From: Thalassobellus citreus
Lineage (GTDB): Bacteria; Bacteroidota; Bacteroidia; Flavobacteriales; Flavobacteriaceae
Assembly (NCBI RefSeq): GCF_044385915.1
Contig: NZ_JBISCC010000124.1
Location: 1-64,000 of the forward strand
Reading direction: 5' to 3'
DNA length: 64,000 bases
A program made the translations under genes and the position numbers. The notes beneath the pieces were generated by a model. The model did no database searches and was not told the origin of the DNA. It saw only the letters and a program-made list of their open reading frames with translations. This document shows, piece by piece, positions 34,446 to 43,087 of this stretch (position 1 is the stretch's first letter; each line of letters opens with the position of its first letter).

Positions 34446-35339
34446 TTGAGTAATTCAAAAACTTCATTATCAGAACCTTCTGTAATTTCAGATTTTAAAG
34501 AAATCACAAAAATGCGTTTGGCATTAAGTGTGGTTTTTTCATCTATTGCTGGTTATTTATTGGGCGTAGAAACGGTTGACTTTAAAACCTTAATTTTACT
34601 AGCCTTAGGAGGTTATTTTATGGTAGGTGCTTCTAATGCATTTAATCAAATTATTGAAAAAGATTTAGATGCTTTAATGGATCGTACCAAAAACAGACCT
34701 ATTCCTGCGGGACGCATGTCGGTTAACACTGCTTTTATTATCGCCTCTATTTTTACATTATTAGGTATTATTATATTATATACTATTAATAAGCAAACAG
34801 CCATGTTTGGGGCTATTTCTATTTTTATATATACCTGTGTTTATACACCATTAAAAACAAAAACACCTATTTCTGTATTTGTTGGAGCTATACCTGGTGC
34901 TATACCTTTTATGTTAGGTTGGGTAGCTGCGACAGATAATTTTGGAATAGAACCAGGGACTTTATTTGCATTACAGTTTTTCTGGCAATTTCCTCACTTT
35001 TGGGCTATTGGTTGGTTTTTGTTTGAAGATTATAAAAAAGGTGGATTTTTTATGCTACCAACAGGAAAGCAAGATAAAGGAACAGCAGTGCAAGTTATGA
35101 TGTATACTATTTGGACGATACTTGTTTCTATTATTCCTGTATTTGGTTTTACAGGAGATTTACATCTATCAATAATAGCAGCTATTCTAGTCTTTATTTT
35201 AGGGTTAGGTATGTTGTATTATGCGATTCAATTATTTAAAAAAATGACAGAACAGGCTGCAAAACAATTGATGTTGGCTAGTGTTTTATATATAACACTA
35301 ATTCAAATTGTTTATGTTGTCGATAAATTTATAAGTTAA
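34446..35339 (+). CDS. cyoE: Protoheme IX farnesyltransferase (heme O synthase)
   Basis: 297 residues from a TTG start (34446); the N-terminal stretch before the first membrane segment fits the family. UbiA-superfamily prenyltransferase with about nine membrane segments. The first Asp-rich motif is NAFNQIIEKDLDALMDRTKNRPIPAG. The second region is FFWQFPHFWAIGWFLFEDYKKGGFFMLP. The enzyme adds a farnesyl group to heme b to make heme O, the precursor of heme A for cytochrome oxidases. The gene is two bases upstream of a subunit III gene and opens the oxidase block, in keeping with this role. Confidence 0.95.
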   Translation: MSNSKTSLSEPSVISDFKEITKMRLALSVVFSSIAGYLLGVETVDFKTLILLALGGYFMVGASNAFNQIIEKDLDALMDRTKNRPIPAGRMSVNTAFIIASIFTLLGIIILYTINKQTAMFGAISIFIYTCVYTPLKTKTPISVFVGAIPGAIPFMLGWVAATDNFGIEPGTLFALQFFWQFPHFWAIGWFLFEDYKKGGFFMLPTGKQDKGTAVQVMMYTIWTILVSIIPVFGFTGDLHLSIIAAILVFILGLGMLYYAIQLFKKMTEQAAKQLMLASVLYITLIQIVYVVDKFIS

Positions 35340-35341
35340 TC

Positions 35342-35923
35342 ATGGATTTAACTCAAGGAACTCCAGAAGAAAAAAATAGTAGAGCAAAAAAAATGATGCT
35401 TTGGTTTGGCATTATTTCACTTATTATGTCGTTTGCAGGATGGACGAGTGCTTTTGTTGTTAGTAGTTCTAGACCAGATTGGTTAAAAGATTTTCAATTA
35501 CCGAATGCTTTTATAATTAGTACAGTTGTTATTCTTATAAGCAGTGTTACTTTTTTATTAGCAAAATCGGCTTTAAAAAAAGGAAATAGAAACGCTACAA
35601 CTATTTGGTTAGTAGTAACACTTATTTTAGGTGTTACTTTTATTTTTAATCAGTTTTCTGGTTTTCAACAAATAATTGATTTGGGGTATAATTTTACCGG
35701 ACCAACAAGTAATGTAACCATGTCTTATATTTATTTAATAGCATTGGTACATGTTTTACACGTTGTTGTTGGGTTGATTTGTTTATTGGTTGTAATTTAT
35801 AATCATTTTAAACAAAAGTATAATGCCACTAATATGCTAGGGTTAGAATTAGCAGGCACATTTTGGCATTTTATAGATATACTTTGGGTTTATCTATTCC
35901 TGTTTTTATATTTTGTTAGATAG
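35342..35923 (+). CDS. Cytochrome c oxidase subunit III (short paralogue)
   Basis: 193 residues with about five membrane segments, the standard size for bacterial heme-copper oxidase subunit III. Conserved stretches include the final ELAGTFWHFIDILWVYLFLFLY and LVHVLHVVVGLICLL. Subunit III supports the catalytic subunits I and II, which are not encoded in this window. It begins two bases after cyoE. A longer subunit III follows at 36072-37058. Confidence 0.92.
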   Translation: MDLTQGTPEEKNSRAKKMMLWFGIISLIMSFAGWTSAFVVSSSRPDWLKDFQLPNAFIISTVVILISSVTFLLAKSALKKGNRNATTIWLVVTLILGVTFIFNQFSGFQQIIDLGYNFTGPTSNVTMSYIYLIALVHVLHVVVGLICLLVVIYNHFKQKYNATNMLGLELAGTFWHFIDILWVYLFLFLYFVR

Positions 35924-36015
35924 TATTTTAGCTCTGTTATTAAATTTTAAAAAAAATAATAGAGAAATTCAATAAAACTAACATTTATCATAGTTTAAAA
36001 TTTACGGTTGTATAT

Positions 36016-36045
36016 TTCGTCAGATAAATAAAATGATTATTTTTG
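36016..36045 (+). promoter_or_regulatory. Candidate promoter of the second subunit III gene
   Basis: TATTTTTG (36038-36045) matches TAnnTTTG. TTC (36016-36018), 19 bp upstream, could be a weak -33 element. 26 bp before the ATG at 36072, inside a 148-bp gap. Confidence 0.55.
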
Positions 36046-36071
36046 TGCAACTTAAAAAATAACCAACGTAT

Positions 36072-37058
36072 ATGAGTACTACAGTTGTAACTACTGGAAC
36101 AGAAGGCAAAACTTGGGGAGGCGGTAACGATCAACCGTTAAAGGCAAGTTATGGAAAAATGATGATGTGGTTTTTCATTGTTTCAGATGCTTTAACATTT
36201 TCAGGCTTTTTAGCAGCCTACGGATTTTCAAGATTTAAGTTTATTGATGCATGGCCAATTGCAGATGAAGTGTTTACGCACGTTCCGTTTTTACATGGTC
36301 AAGACTTGCCAATGATATATGTAGCATTTATGACATTTGTGCTTATTATGTCGTCTGTAACTATGGTATTAGCTGTAGATGCTGGACATCATTTAAATAA
36401 AGCTAAAGTAACAGTCTACATGTTTTTAACCATTATTGGTGGTTTAATATTTGTGGGATCTCAAGCTTGGGAATGGGCTACATTTATTCAAGGAGATTAT
36501 GGAGCTGTTCAAACAAAAGGAGGAAATATTCTTCAATTTGTAGATACCGATGGTCATCGTGTAGCGCTTAGAGATTTTGTTGTAGCCGATGCGCATGCAG
36601 AAAGAGGTCAGCATGAAAGAAAAAACGGTTTATGGTTTACTAGTGAAGAAGCATTACCAACTTATACTGTTGATGAAGTTATTCATGGTTTAGAATCGCA
36701 TGAAAATGTGTTAGTTAGAACTCAAGTTATAAATGAGGAAGGCGAGAAAACAGTTTTATCTAGAGAAGCATCATTAAAACAATTAAAGGCTAATGGAAAA
36801 GCTGTTGTAGAAGGAGCTAATTTACATGTAAATGAATATGGTTCGCCATTATTTGCAGATTTCTTTTTCTTTATTACAGGGTTTCACGGTTTTCACGTAT
36901 TTTCAGGTGTTGTAATTAATATCATTATTTTCTTTAATGTGGTATTAGGAACTTACGAAAGACGTAAAAGCTATGAAATGGTAGAGAAAGTTGGTTTATA
37001 CTGGCACTTTGTAGATTTAGTTTGGGTATTTGTATTTACATTCTTCTACCTAGTTTAA
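36072..37058 (+). CDS. Cytochrome c oxidase subunit III with long insertion
   Basis: 328 residues. The core is subunit III: KMMMWFFIVSDALTFSGFLAAYG at the start, SQAWEWATFIQGDYG in the middle, FFFFITGFHGFHVFSGVV and GLYWHFVDLVWVFVFTFFYLV at the end. Between residues ~140 and ~257 a hydrophilic insertion of roughly 115 residues separates membrane segments; its role is unknown. It has its own candidate promoter and is followed by subunit IV. Together with 35342-35923 it gives two non-identical subunits III, which may both belong to one oxidase or to two. Confidence 0.9.
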   Translation: MSTTVVTTGTEGKTWGGGNDQPLKASYGKMMMWFFIVSDALTFSGFLAAYGFSRFKFIDAWPIADEVFTHVPFLHGQDLPMIYVAFMTFVLIMSSVTMVLAVDAGHHLNKAKVTVYMFLTIIGGLIFVGSQAWEWATFIQGDYGAVQTKGGNILQFVDTDGHRVALRDFVVADAHAERGQHERKNGLWFTSEEALPTYTVDEVIHGLESHENVLVRTQVINEEGEKTVLSREASLKQLKANGKAVVEGANLHVNEYGSPLFADFFFFITGFHGFHVFSGVVINIIIFFNVVLGTYERRKSYEMVEKVGLYWHFVDLVWVFVFTFFYLV

Positions 37059-37111
37059 TTATATAATAATATTTTTATTCCTAAATAATCGGGATTTTAA
37101 AAGCATAAAAA

Positions 37112-37492
37112 ATGGCACACGAACATAAATTAGAAATATTTAGAGGGCTTTGGAAGTTTAAATCTAATACTCAAAAAATTTGGGGTGTTTTAATCTTTTT
37201 AACTTTTGTAACGGCTATAGAAGTTGTACTTGGTATATATAAACCAGAAGTTTTAATGGGGCAGGTTTTAGGTATGAAAGCTCTTAACTGGGTTTTTATT
37301 ATACTAACTTTAGTAAAAGCATATTATATTACTTGGGATTTCATGCACATGCGTGATGAAACTAAAGGATTAAGACGTGCTGTTGTATGGATAGCAATAT
37401 TCTTAGTATTATATTTAATATTCATTTTATTACAAGAAGGCGGATACGTTTTTAGAGTATATGATAATGGATTTATTAAAAGAGATTTTTAA
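37112..37492 (+). CDS. Cytochrome c oxidase subunit IV family protein
   Basis: 126 residues with three membrane segments (~27-45, ~57-75, ~90-108), the pattern of bacterial oxidase subunit IV/CtaF. The conserved loop contains KAYYITWDFMHMRDETKGLR, seen in Bacteroidota members. This small subunit stabilises the copper site during assembly. It lies 53 bp after subunit III and before a terminator, so it ends that transcript. Confidence 0.9.
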   Translation: MAHEHKLEIFRGLWKFKSNTQKIWGVLIFLTFVTAIEVVLGIYKPEVLMGQVLGMKALNWVFIILTLVKAYYITWDFMHMRDETKGLRRAVVWIAIFLVLYLIFILLQEGGYVFRVYDNGFIKRDF

Positions 37493-37520
37493 CTAAATAA
37501 TAGTTAAATAGATATATTAA

Positions 37521-37545
37521 GGCGGTTTTTAAACCGTCTTTTTTT
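37521..37545 (+). terminator. Terminator of the oxidase subunit genes
   Basis: 8-bp stem GGCGGTTT (37521-37528) / AAACCGTC (37531-37538), one G-U pair, then seven Ts. Its tail touches the next -7 box. Confidence 0.75.
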
Positions 37546-37552
37546 ATTTTTG
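37545..37552 (+). promoter_or_regulatory. -7 box for the SCO-block transcript
   Basis: TATTTTTG matches TAnnTTTG, 37 bp before the ATG at 37590, directly against the terminator's T-run. Confidence 0.5.
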
Positions 37553-37589
37553 CACTTCTGTATTTATTCAATAGAAATACATTTATTTA

Positions 37590-38309
37590 ATGGATTATAA
37601 GAAAGTAAGTAGGTATGTAATTTTAGGAATATTATTTTTCCTTCCTGTGTCGTTTTTGTTGATATTATATCCTGCAACACATAATTATACGCCATTAGAT
37701 ATTGTAAACGAATCGGTTTTAGATTTAGAATCATTTTCTTCAGATTCTAATGAGCCTATAGTTTTAAAAGATCATATTACCGTATTAGGTTTCTTTGGTA
37801 ATAACCCTGCAACAAGTAACACGGTTGCTTTAAATTTAAAAGAATTGGTTTATGATAAATTTAAAGGTTTTAAAAAATTTCAAATAGTTATTCTAATGCC
37901 AAATGGTACAGAAGATGCTGTTAAAAAACTTAAACAAGATATTAGTTCTTATGAAGATTTAAGATTTTGGCATTTTGTTTTTGGAACACCTAAAGCAATT
38001 CAGCAAGTGTATTTTAGTCTGAAAAGTAAAAGCGATTTAAGCTCCGATTTATCATCAAGACATGTATTTGTAGTTGATAAGGATTTAAATCAAAGAGGAC
38101 GATTAGATGATAGAACAGATAATGAATTAGAAAGTAAGAAACCAGTTTATAGATTAAACTCTTACGATTGTATTGAAGTGGCTGAAATTAAAAATAAAAT
38201 GAGTGATGACTTACGTATTTTATTTACAGAATATAGGCAAAAACGTAAAGGAGAATTTAACTCTGATACTCGAAGAGCAAGCGATTTAAACGGTAATAAT
38301 GATAATTAA
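37590..38309 (+). CDS. SCO-like membrane-anchored protein lacking the CxxxC motif
   Basis: 239 residues with an N-terminal anchor (~8-27). I see no named family at once, but the layout resembles the SCO protein encoded next to it. ITVLGFFGNNPATSN stands where SCO has VVEFFFTTCPTICP. RHVFVVDKDLNQRGRLDDR stands where SCO has SGNFALIDKNGFIRSRKDD. The two metal-binding cysteines are replaced (NNPATS), so it is probably a non-metal-binding SCO/thioredoxin-fold paralogue. It may act as a scaffold or partner in copper delivery to the oxidase. The C-terminal ~40 residues are hydrophilic and variable. It is 20 bp upstream of SCO, in the same transcript. Confidence 0.6.
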   Translation: MDYKKVSRYVILGILFFLPVSFLLILYPATHNYTPLDIVNESVLDLESFSSDSNEPIVLKDHITVLGFFGNNPATSNTVALNLKELVYDKFKGFKKFQIVILMPNGTEDAVKKLKQDISSYEDLRFWHFVFGTPKAIQQVYFSLKSKSDLSSDLSSRHVFVVDKDLNQRGRLDDRTDNELESKKPVYRLNSYDCIEVAEIKNKMSDDLRILFTEYRQKRKGEFNSDTRRASDLNGNNDN

Positions 38310-38329
38310 TAGAAGTTAGAATTTTAGAA

Positions 38330-39076
38330 ATGAGTAAAAAAACTAATTATTCGTATGTAGGTATTGCTTTTGTTATTTTGGTTTTTGGAATCATTTTTAT
38401 TCCAAAAATAGTTGATAGAATTACTAATGGCGATGTTATTAGAAATGAAAGTAGAAGCGATTTTGCCGATGATAAAAAAACAACACTTTCAGATTTATCT
38501 TTTATTAAAATTAATGGTGAACCTAAAAAAGTACCTGCTTTTTCATTCACGAATCAAGATGGTAAAATAATAACTAATAAAGATTACGAAGGTAAAGTTT
38601 ATGTGGTTGAGTTCTTTTTTACAACCTGCCCTACTATTTGCCCTAGAATGAATGCAAATCTTATTCAAGTTCAAAATGCATTTAAAGATTTTGATAATTT
38701 TGGTGTGGCATCATTTACTATAAATCCAGATTACGATACGCCAGAAATTCTTAAAGCTTACGCCGATACATATGGAGTAACTAACCCAAATTGGAATTTA
38801 ATGAGTGGCGATAAGGATGCTATTTATAAATTATCTAACACAGGTTTTAATATTTATGTGGGTGAAGGGGATGAATCAGCTGGAGGTTTCGAGCATTCAG
38901 GAAACTTTGCTCTTATAGATAAAAATGGTTTTATTCGCTCTAGAAAAGATGATTTTGGAAACCCAATTATTTATTATAGAGGTATTGCTTCAGAAGAAGA
39001 AAAAGTAGATGATGATGGAGAAACAGAACAAATTAGTGCATTAAAAGAAGATATAAAAAAGTTGCTAAATGAGTAA
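38330..39076 (+). CDS. SCO1/SenC copper chaperone for cytochrome oxidase
   Basis: 248 residues with an N-terminal membrane anchor (~9-26). Copper ligands are C100 and C104 in TTCPTICP, and H189 in GGFEHSGNF. The thioredoxin fold is otherwise complete. SCO proteins deliver copper to the CuA centre of oxidase subunit II, or keep its cysteines reduced. The gene overlaps the DUF420 gene by 8 bp, and the location beside cyoE and oxidase subunits supports the role. Confidence 0.94.
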   Translation: MSKKTNYSYVGIAFVILVFGIIFIPKIVDRITNGDVIRNESRSDFADDKKTTLSDLSFIKINGEPKKVPAFSFTNQDGKIITNKDYEGKVYVVEFFFTTCPTICPRMNANLIQVQNAFKDFDNFGVASFTINPDYDTPEILKAYADTYGVTNPNWNLMSGDKDAIYKLSNTGFNIYVGEGDESAGGFEHSGNFALIDKNGFIRSRKDDFGNPIIYYRGIASEEEKVDDDGETEQISALKEDIKKLLNE

Positions 39077-39596
39077 TTCAAAAGAAATATTAGACGACAA
39101 AAAATACAATAAATTAATTATTATTTTATCAATAGTTATTCCTGCTGCTGTTGCTATTCTTTTTGGTGTAAAAATAGATTTAGAGTTGCCTGTGTTTTTA
39201 CCACCAATTTATGCAACTATTAACGGTATTACTTCATTAGTTTTAGTTTTAGCTGTATTTCAAATTAAAAAAGGAAACAGAAAACTGCATGAAAAACTCA
39301 TGAAATTTGCGATTATATTATCGGTTTTGTTTTTAGTTATGTACGTTTTGTATCATATGACTAGCAATTCTACAAGTTATGGAGGTGATTATAAAATTTT
39401 GTATTATTTCATACTAATAAGTCATATTGTTTTATCAATTACAGTTATTCCGTTTGTACTCATAACTTATGTAAGAGCAATAACAAATAATATTGAAAAA
39501 CATAAAAAGATAGCAAAAATCACATTTCCTTTGTGGTTGTATGTTGCTGTTACTGGCGTTATTGTTTATATCATGATTTCACCGTATTATATTTAA
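39069..39596 (+). CDS. DUF420 membrane protein
   Basis: 175 residues with about five hydrophobic segments and few polar loops. DUF420 features: GITSLVLVLAVFQIKKGNRKLHEKLMKFA and YFILISHIVLSITVIPFVLITYVRA, with His residues near membrane edges. Family members sit beside oxidase and SCO genes (CtaM-like) and are thought to help assemble the heme-copper oxidase. It is one base upstream of the next small gene, so clearly in the same operon. Confidence 0.88.
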   Translation: MSNSKEILDDKKYNKLIIILSIVIPAAVAILFGVKIDLELPVFLPPIYATINGITSLVLVLAVFQIKKGNRKLHEKLMKFAIILSVLFLVMYVLYHMTSNSTSYGGDYKILYYFILISHIVLSITVIPFVLITYVRAITNNIEKHKKIAKITFPLWLYVAVTGVIVYIMISPYYI

Positions 39597-39597
39597 G

Positions 39598-39816
39598 ATG
39601 AAACGTAAAATTTTCTTTTTTCTTTTTTCTTTTCTCTTTTTTATAGAGACTAATGCACAGTGCGCTATGTGTCGTGCTGTTTTAGAAAGTGAAGAAGGCC
39701 AAACAGCTGCAGAGGGGATTAATGACGGCATTGTTTACCTCATGGCTATTCCCTATATTCTTATAGCAGGAATTGGCTACTTTATTTATAGGAAGTATAA
39801 TACGTTAAAAAAGTAA
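39598..39816 (+). CDS. Small exported CxxC protein of the oxidase operon
   Basis: 72 residues. Signal peptide (FFLFSFLFFIETNAQ), then QCAMCRAVLESEEGQ with a CxxC directly after the predicted cleavage site, then one C-terminal membrane segment (~48-65) and a basic end. No named domain known to me. Starting one base after the DUF420 stop, it belongs to the SCO block. A periplasmic CxxC next to SCO suggests copper or thiol handling for oxidase maturation; this is inference. Confidence 0.75.
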   Translation: MKRKIFFFLFSFLFFIETNAQCAMCRAVLESEEGQTAAEGINDGIVYLMAIPYILIAGIGYFIYRKYNTLKK

Positions 39817-39904
39817 TAAAAATTTTTTAGTATAACATTTGTAACATTTCTTTGTTTTAATAGTCTAACCTTTAAGTTCTAGAACTTAATTAATCAATCA
39901 AGAA

Positions 39905-40606
39905 ATGTTAGAAATAAAACAACTTCACAAATCCTATCAAATAGGAGATTCTAGTTTACATGTTTTAAAAGGTATTGATCTTTCTGTAGAAGAAGGAGAA
40001 ATGGTAGCAATCATGGGCTCTTCGGGTTCAGGGAAATCTACATTACTAAATATTATAGGTATGCTAGATGTAGCTGAAGAGGGTGAATACATTCTTGATG
40101 GTTTGCCTATTAAAGATCTTACCGAAAAGAAAGCAGCCGTATACAGAAATAAGTTTTTAGGATTTATTTTTCAATCTTTCAACTTAATTAATTATAAGAA
40201 TGCTTTAGAAAATGTGGCTTTACCACTTTATTATCAAGGCTTAAAACGAAAGGAACGTCAAGAGTTAGCATTATTTCATTTAGAAAAAGTAGGACTAGCA
40301 GATTGGGCAGATCATTTACCTAAAGAACTTTCTGGAGGTCAAAAACAACGTGTTGCTATAGCAAGAGCCTTGGCTGCAAACCCAAAATTGTTATTGGCCG
40401 ATGAGCCAACAGGAGCATTAGATACCAAGACATCTTACGAAATTATGGAATTCATTCAGCAATTAAATGATGAAGGAAAAACCATTTTAATGGTAACACA
40501 TGAAGAAGATATTGCTAATATGTGTAAACGAATTGTACGTCTTCGTGATGGTGTTATCATGGAAGATAAAAAAGTAAATCAAGTTAGAGCAGAACAATAT
40601 GTTTGA
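39905..40606 (+). CDS. ABC transporter ATP-binding protein, MacB/LolD type
   Basis: 233 residues. Walker A GSSGSGKS (38-45), Q-loop FIFQSFNL, signature LSGGQ (142-146), Walker B LLLADE (162-167), D-loop GALD and H-loop VTHE. Length and sequence fit the MacB/LolD/FtsE class that powers mechanotransmission and does not import. It overlaps the first permease gene by 8 bp and begins a five-gene efflux operon. Confidence 0.95.
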   Translation: MLEIKQLHKSYQIGDSSLHVLKGIDLSVEEGEMVAIMGSSGSGKSTLLNIIGMLDVAEEGEYILDGLPIKDLTEKKAAVYRNKFLGFIFQSFNLINYKNALENVALPLYYQGLKRKERQELALFHLEKVGLADWADHLPKELSGGQKQRVAIARALAANPKLLLADEPTGALDTKTSYEIMEFIQQLNDEGKTILMVTHEEDIANMCKRIVRLRDGVIMEDKKVNQVRAEQYV

Positions 40607-41828
40607 TTTAGACCTTTGGAGGGAAATATTTCAAAGTATTAACAAAAACAGAACCAGAAGTTTACTCTCTGGTTTTACTGTGGCGTTTGCTATTTTATTA
40701 TTTACTATTCTTTTTGGTATTGCAAACGGTTTACAAAACACCTTTAAAGAGGCTTTTGTTGATGACGCAACAAATTCTATATTTATTAATTCTGGAAGAA
40801 CAACTAAAGCTTCAAAAGGACTTCAGGCAAACAGGCGTATCCAATTTAAGAACGAAGATTATAATTATATAAAAGACGAATTTGGTAACAAAGTAGAGTT
40901 TATTACAGGTAGGATTTATAAAAACGTATCTGCTTCTTATAGAAATGAACAAAGTACTTATGACTTAAGAGCTGTGCATCCAGATCATCAATTTTTAGAG
41001 AAAACTAAAACTTTTGAAGGACGTTATATTAATCAAAGTGATATAAAAAACAAAACAAAAGTTGTTGTTATAGGAAGATTGGTTGAAGAAGATTTGTTTG
41101 TAAAAACAACTGCATTAGGAAAGTATATAAACCTCAGTGGTGTGCTTTATAAAATAGTTGGTGTTTTTGCTGATGATGGTGGCGATAATGAAGAACGAAG
41201 AATATATATGCCAATAAGTACGGCGCAGCAAGTATATGGGAATAACGATTATATAGATCAAATAAACCTTACTTATAATCCAGAAATGAGTTATGATGAA
41301 GCTTTATCGTTTAGTAATTTAATTACAGATAAGCTTAAAGATCGATTTTCTGTAGCAAAAAGCGATCAGAGAGCCATTAGAGTGCGTAATATGGCAGAAG
41401 GCACTAAAGCTGTTGGTCAAATGACTTTTGGACTAACGGTTATTATTTTAGTAATAGGTTTCGGAACCTTAATTGCAGGAATTGTTGGTGTAAGTAATAT
41501 TATGATTTTTATTGTAAAAGAACGAACAAAAGAAATAGGCATTCGTAAAGCATTAGGAGCTTCTCCTAGATCTATTGTTTTTATTGTTTTATTAGAATCT
41601 ATTCTTATTACAGCTATTGCTGGCTATGTTGGCTTGTTATTAGGTGTAGGGGTTTTAGAACTCGTAGGCCCAAGTTTAGAAACGTATTTTATAAAAGACC
41701 CAGGAGTAAGCAATAGTTTGGTAATAGGTGCAACTCTTACTTTAATAGGTGCAGGAACGCTTGCCGGCTATTTACCAGCAAAAAAGGCATCAAGAATTAA
41801 ACCCATTGTAGCACTAAGAAACGATTAA
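40599..41828 (+). CDS. MacB-type ABC transporter permease 1
   Basis: 409 residues. One membrane segment near the N-terminus (~22-44), a large periplasmic MacB_PCD domain (~50-245), then the FtsX domain with three segments. The coupling motif IVKERTKEIGIRKALGASP lies between the second and third segments. No ATPase domain is fused, so it uses the protein encoded at 39905-40606. It is followed two bases later by a related but distinct permease, so a heterodimer is likely. Confidence 0.93.
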   Translation: MFDLDLWREIFQSINKNRTRSLLSGFTVAFAILLFTILFGIANGLQNTFKEAFVDDATNSIFINSGRTTKASKGLQANRRIQFKNEDYNYIKDEFGNKVEFITGRIYKNVSASYRNEQSTYDLRAVHPDHQFLEKTKTFEGRYINQSDIKNKTKVVVIGRLVEEDLFVKTTALGKYINLSGVLYKIVGVFADDGGDNEERRIYMPISTAQQVYGNNDYIDQINLTYNPEMSYDEALSFSNLITDKLKDRFSVAKSDQRAIRVRNMAEGTKAVGQMTFGLTVIILVIGFGTLIAGIVGVSNIMIFIVKERTKEIGIRKALGASPRSIVFIVLLESILITAIAGYVGLLLGVGVLELVGPSLETYFIKDPGVSNSLVIGATLTLIGAGTLAGYLPAKKASRIKPIVALRND

Positions 41829-41830
41829 TT

Positions 41831-43075
41831 ATGTTTAAATTTTTATTCGACAGAGATACTTGGCAAGAAGTTTTTGATAGCTTTAGTAAAAACAAACTAA
41901 GGTCAATACTTACTATGGTAGGTGTTTGGTGGGGAATTTTATTGTTAATAGGACTTTTAGGATCCGCTAGAGGTTTAGAAAATTCATTTAATCGTTTATT
42001 TGGTGATTTTGCTACCAATAGTGTTTTTATTTGGGGAAAAACTACAAGTAAGCCTTTTAAAGGTTTTCAAGAAGGGAAACGAGTAAGGTTATCATTAACT
42101 GATGCTAAAAAAGTTGAAGAAAATGTTGAAGGTATTGAATTTGTAGTTCCTAGAAATCAGAATCAGGCACTTGTTGTTAGAAAATTTCTTTCTGGAAGTT
42201 TTAGTGTTGCAGGCGATTATCCATTGCTAGATAAAGTTGAAAAGAAAAAACTTATTCATGGGCGCTTTATTAATCAAAATGATATTAATGATAAAAAGAA
42301 AATAGCTGTTATATCTGAAGATATTTATAAGCAAGTATTTCAAAAAGATGAAGATCCTATAGGGAAATACATCCAAATAAATGGTATTAATTTTAAAGTT
42401 ATTGGTTTATTTGAAGTTTCAAATATAAATATGGGGCCACCCATAGATATCCATATACCGTTTACAACATTTCAACAAATTTATAATCAAGGCGATAAAA
42501 TTGGTTGGATGATGATTACAGGAAAACCAGAATATGATATTGTTCAAATTGAAAAAGATGCCACCTTATTATTAAAAAATTTAAACGGTATTCATCCAAA
42601 AGACAACCGTGCTTTTGGAAGCGCTAATGCTGGTAAAGAATTTGGAAAAGTAACAGGCTTTTTAATTGGTATGCAATTTTTAACCTGGTTTGTAGGTATA
42701 GCTACTCTAATTGCAGGGGTATTCGCCATTGGAAATATATTGCTTATTACAGTAAAAGAACGGACGAAAGAAATAGGAGTAAGACGTGCGCTTGGAGCTA
42801 CACCATTTGAAATAAAAAGGCAAATAGTAGTCGAGGCAGTGTTTTTAACGTTGGTGGCAGGTTTAGTAGGTATTATAACTGGAGGTTGGATTTTAATAGG
42901 TATAGATAGCGCTTTCGGGCAAGGTAGTGATGCTGTTATAGTAAATGCATCGGTATCTATAGCAGTCGTATTTATAGCCTTAGTCATATTAGTCGTATTG
43001 GGTACTTTAATTGGGTTAATACCTGCATTTAAAGCCACAAGTATAAAACCTATAGAAGCATTAAGAGAAGAATAA
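41831..43075 (+). CDS. MacB-type ABC transporter permease 2
   Basis: 414 residues with the same plan as its neighbour: N-terminal segment (~22-42), MacB periplasmic domain, three-segment FtsX domain with VKERTKEIGVRRALGATP and the end PAFKATSIKPIEALREE. The two permeases share these motifs but differ in the periplasmic part. It is 12 bp upstream of the membrane-fusion protein gene. The exported substrate is unknown; peptides, lipids or siderophores are possible for this class. Confidence 0.93.
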   Translation: MFKFLFDRDTWQEVFDSFSKNKLRSILTMVGVWWGILLLIGLLGSARGLENSFNRLFGDFATNSVFIWGKTTSKPFKGFQEGKRVRLSLTDAKKVEENVEGIEFVVPRNQNQALVVRKFLSGSFSVAGDYPLLDKVEKKKLIHGRFINQNDINDKKKIAVISEDIYKQVFQKDEDPIGKYIQINGINFKVIGLFEVSNINMGPPIDIHIPFTTFQQIYNQGDKIGWMMITGKPEYDIVQIEKDATLLLKNLNGIHPKDNRAFGSANAGKEFGKVTGFLIGMQFLTWFVGIATLIAGVFAIGNILLITVKERTKEIGVRRALGATPFEIKRQIVVEAVFLTLVAGLVGIITGGWILIGIDSAFGQGSDAVIVNASVSIAVVFIALVILVVLGTLIGLIPAFKATSIKPIEALREE

Positions 43076-43087
43076 ACAATCAAAAAA

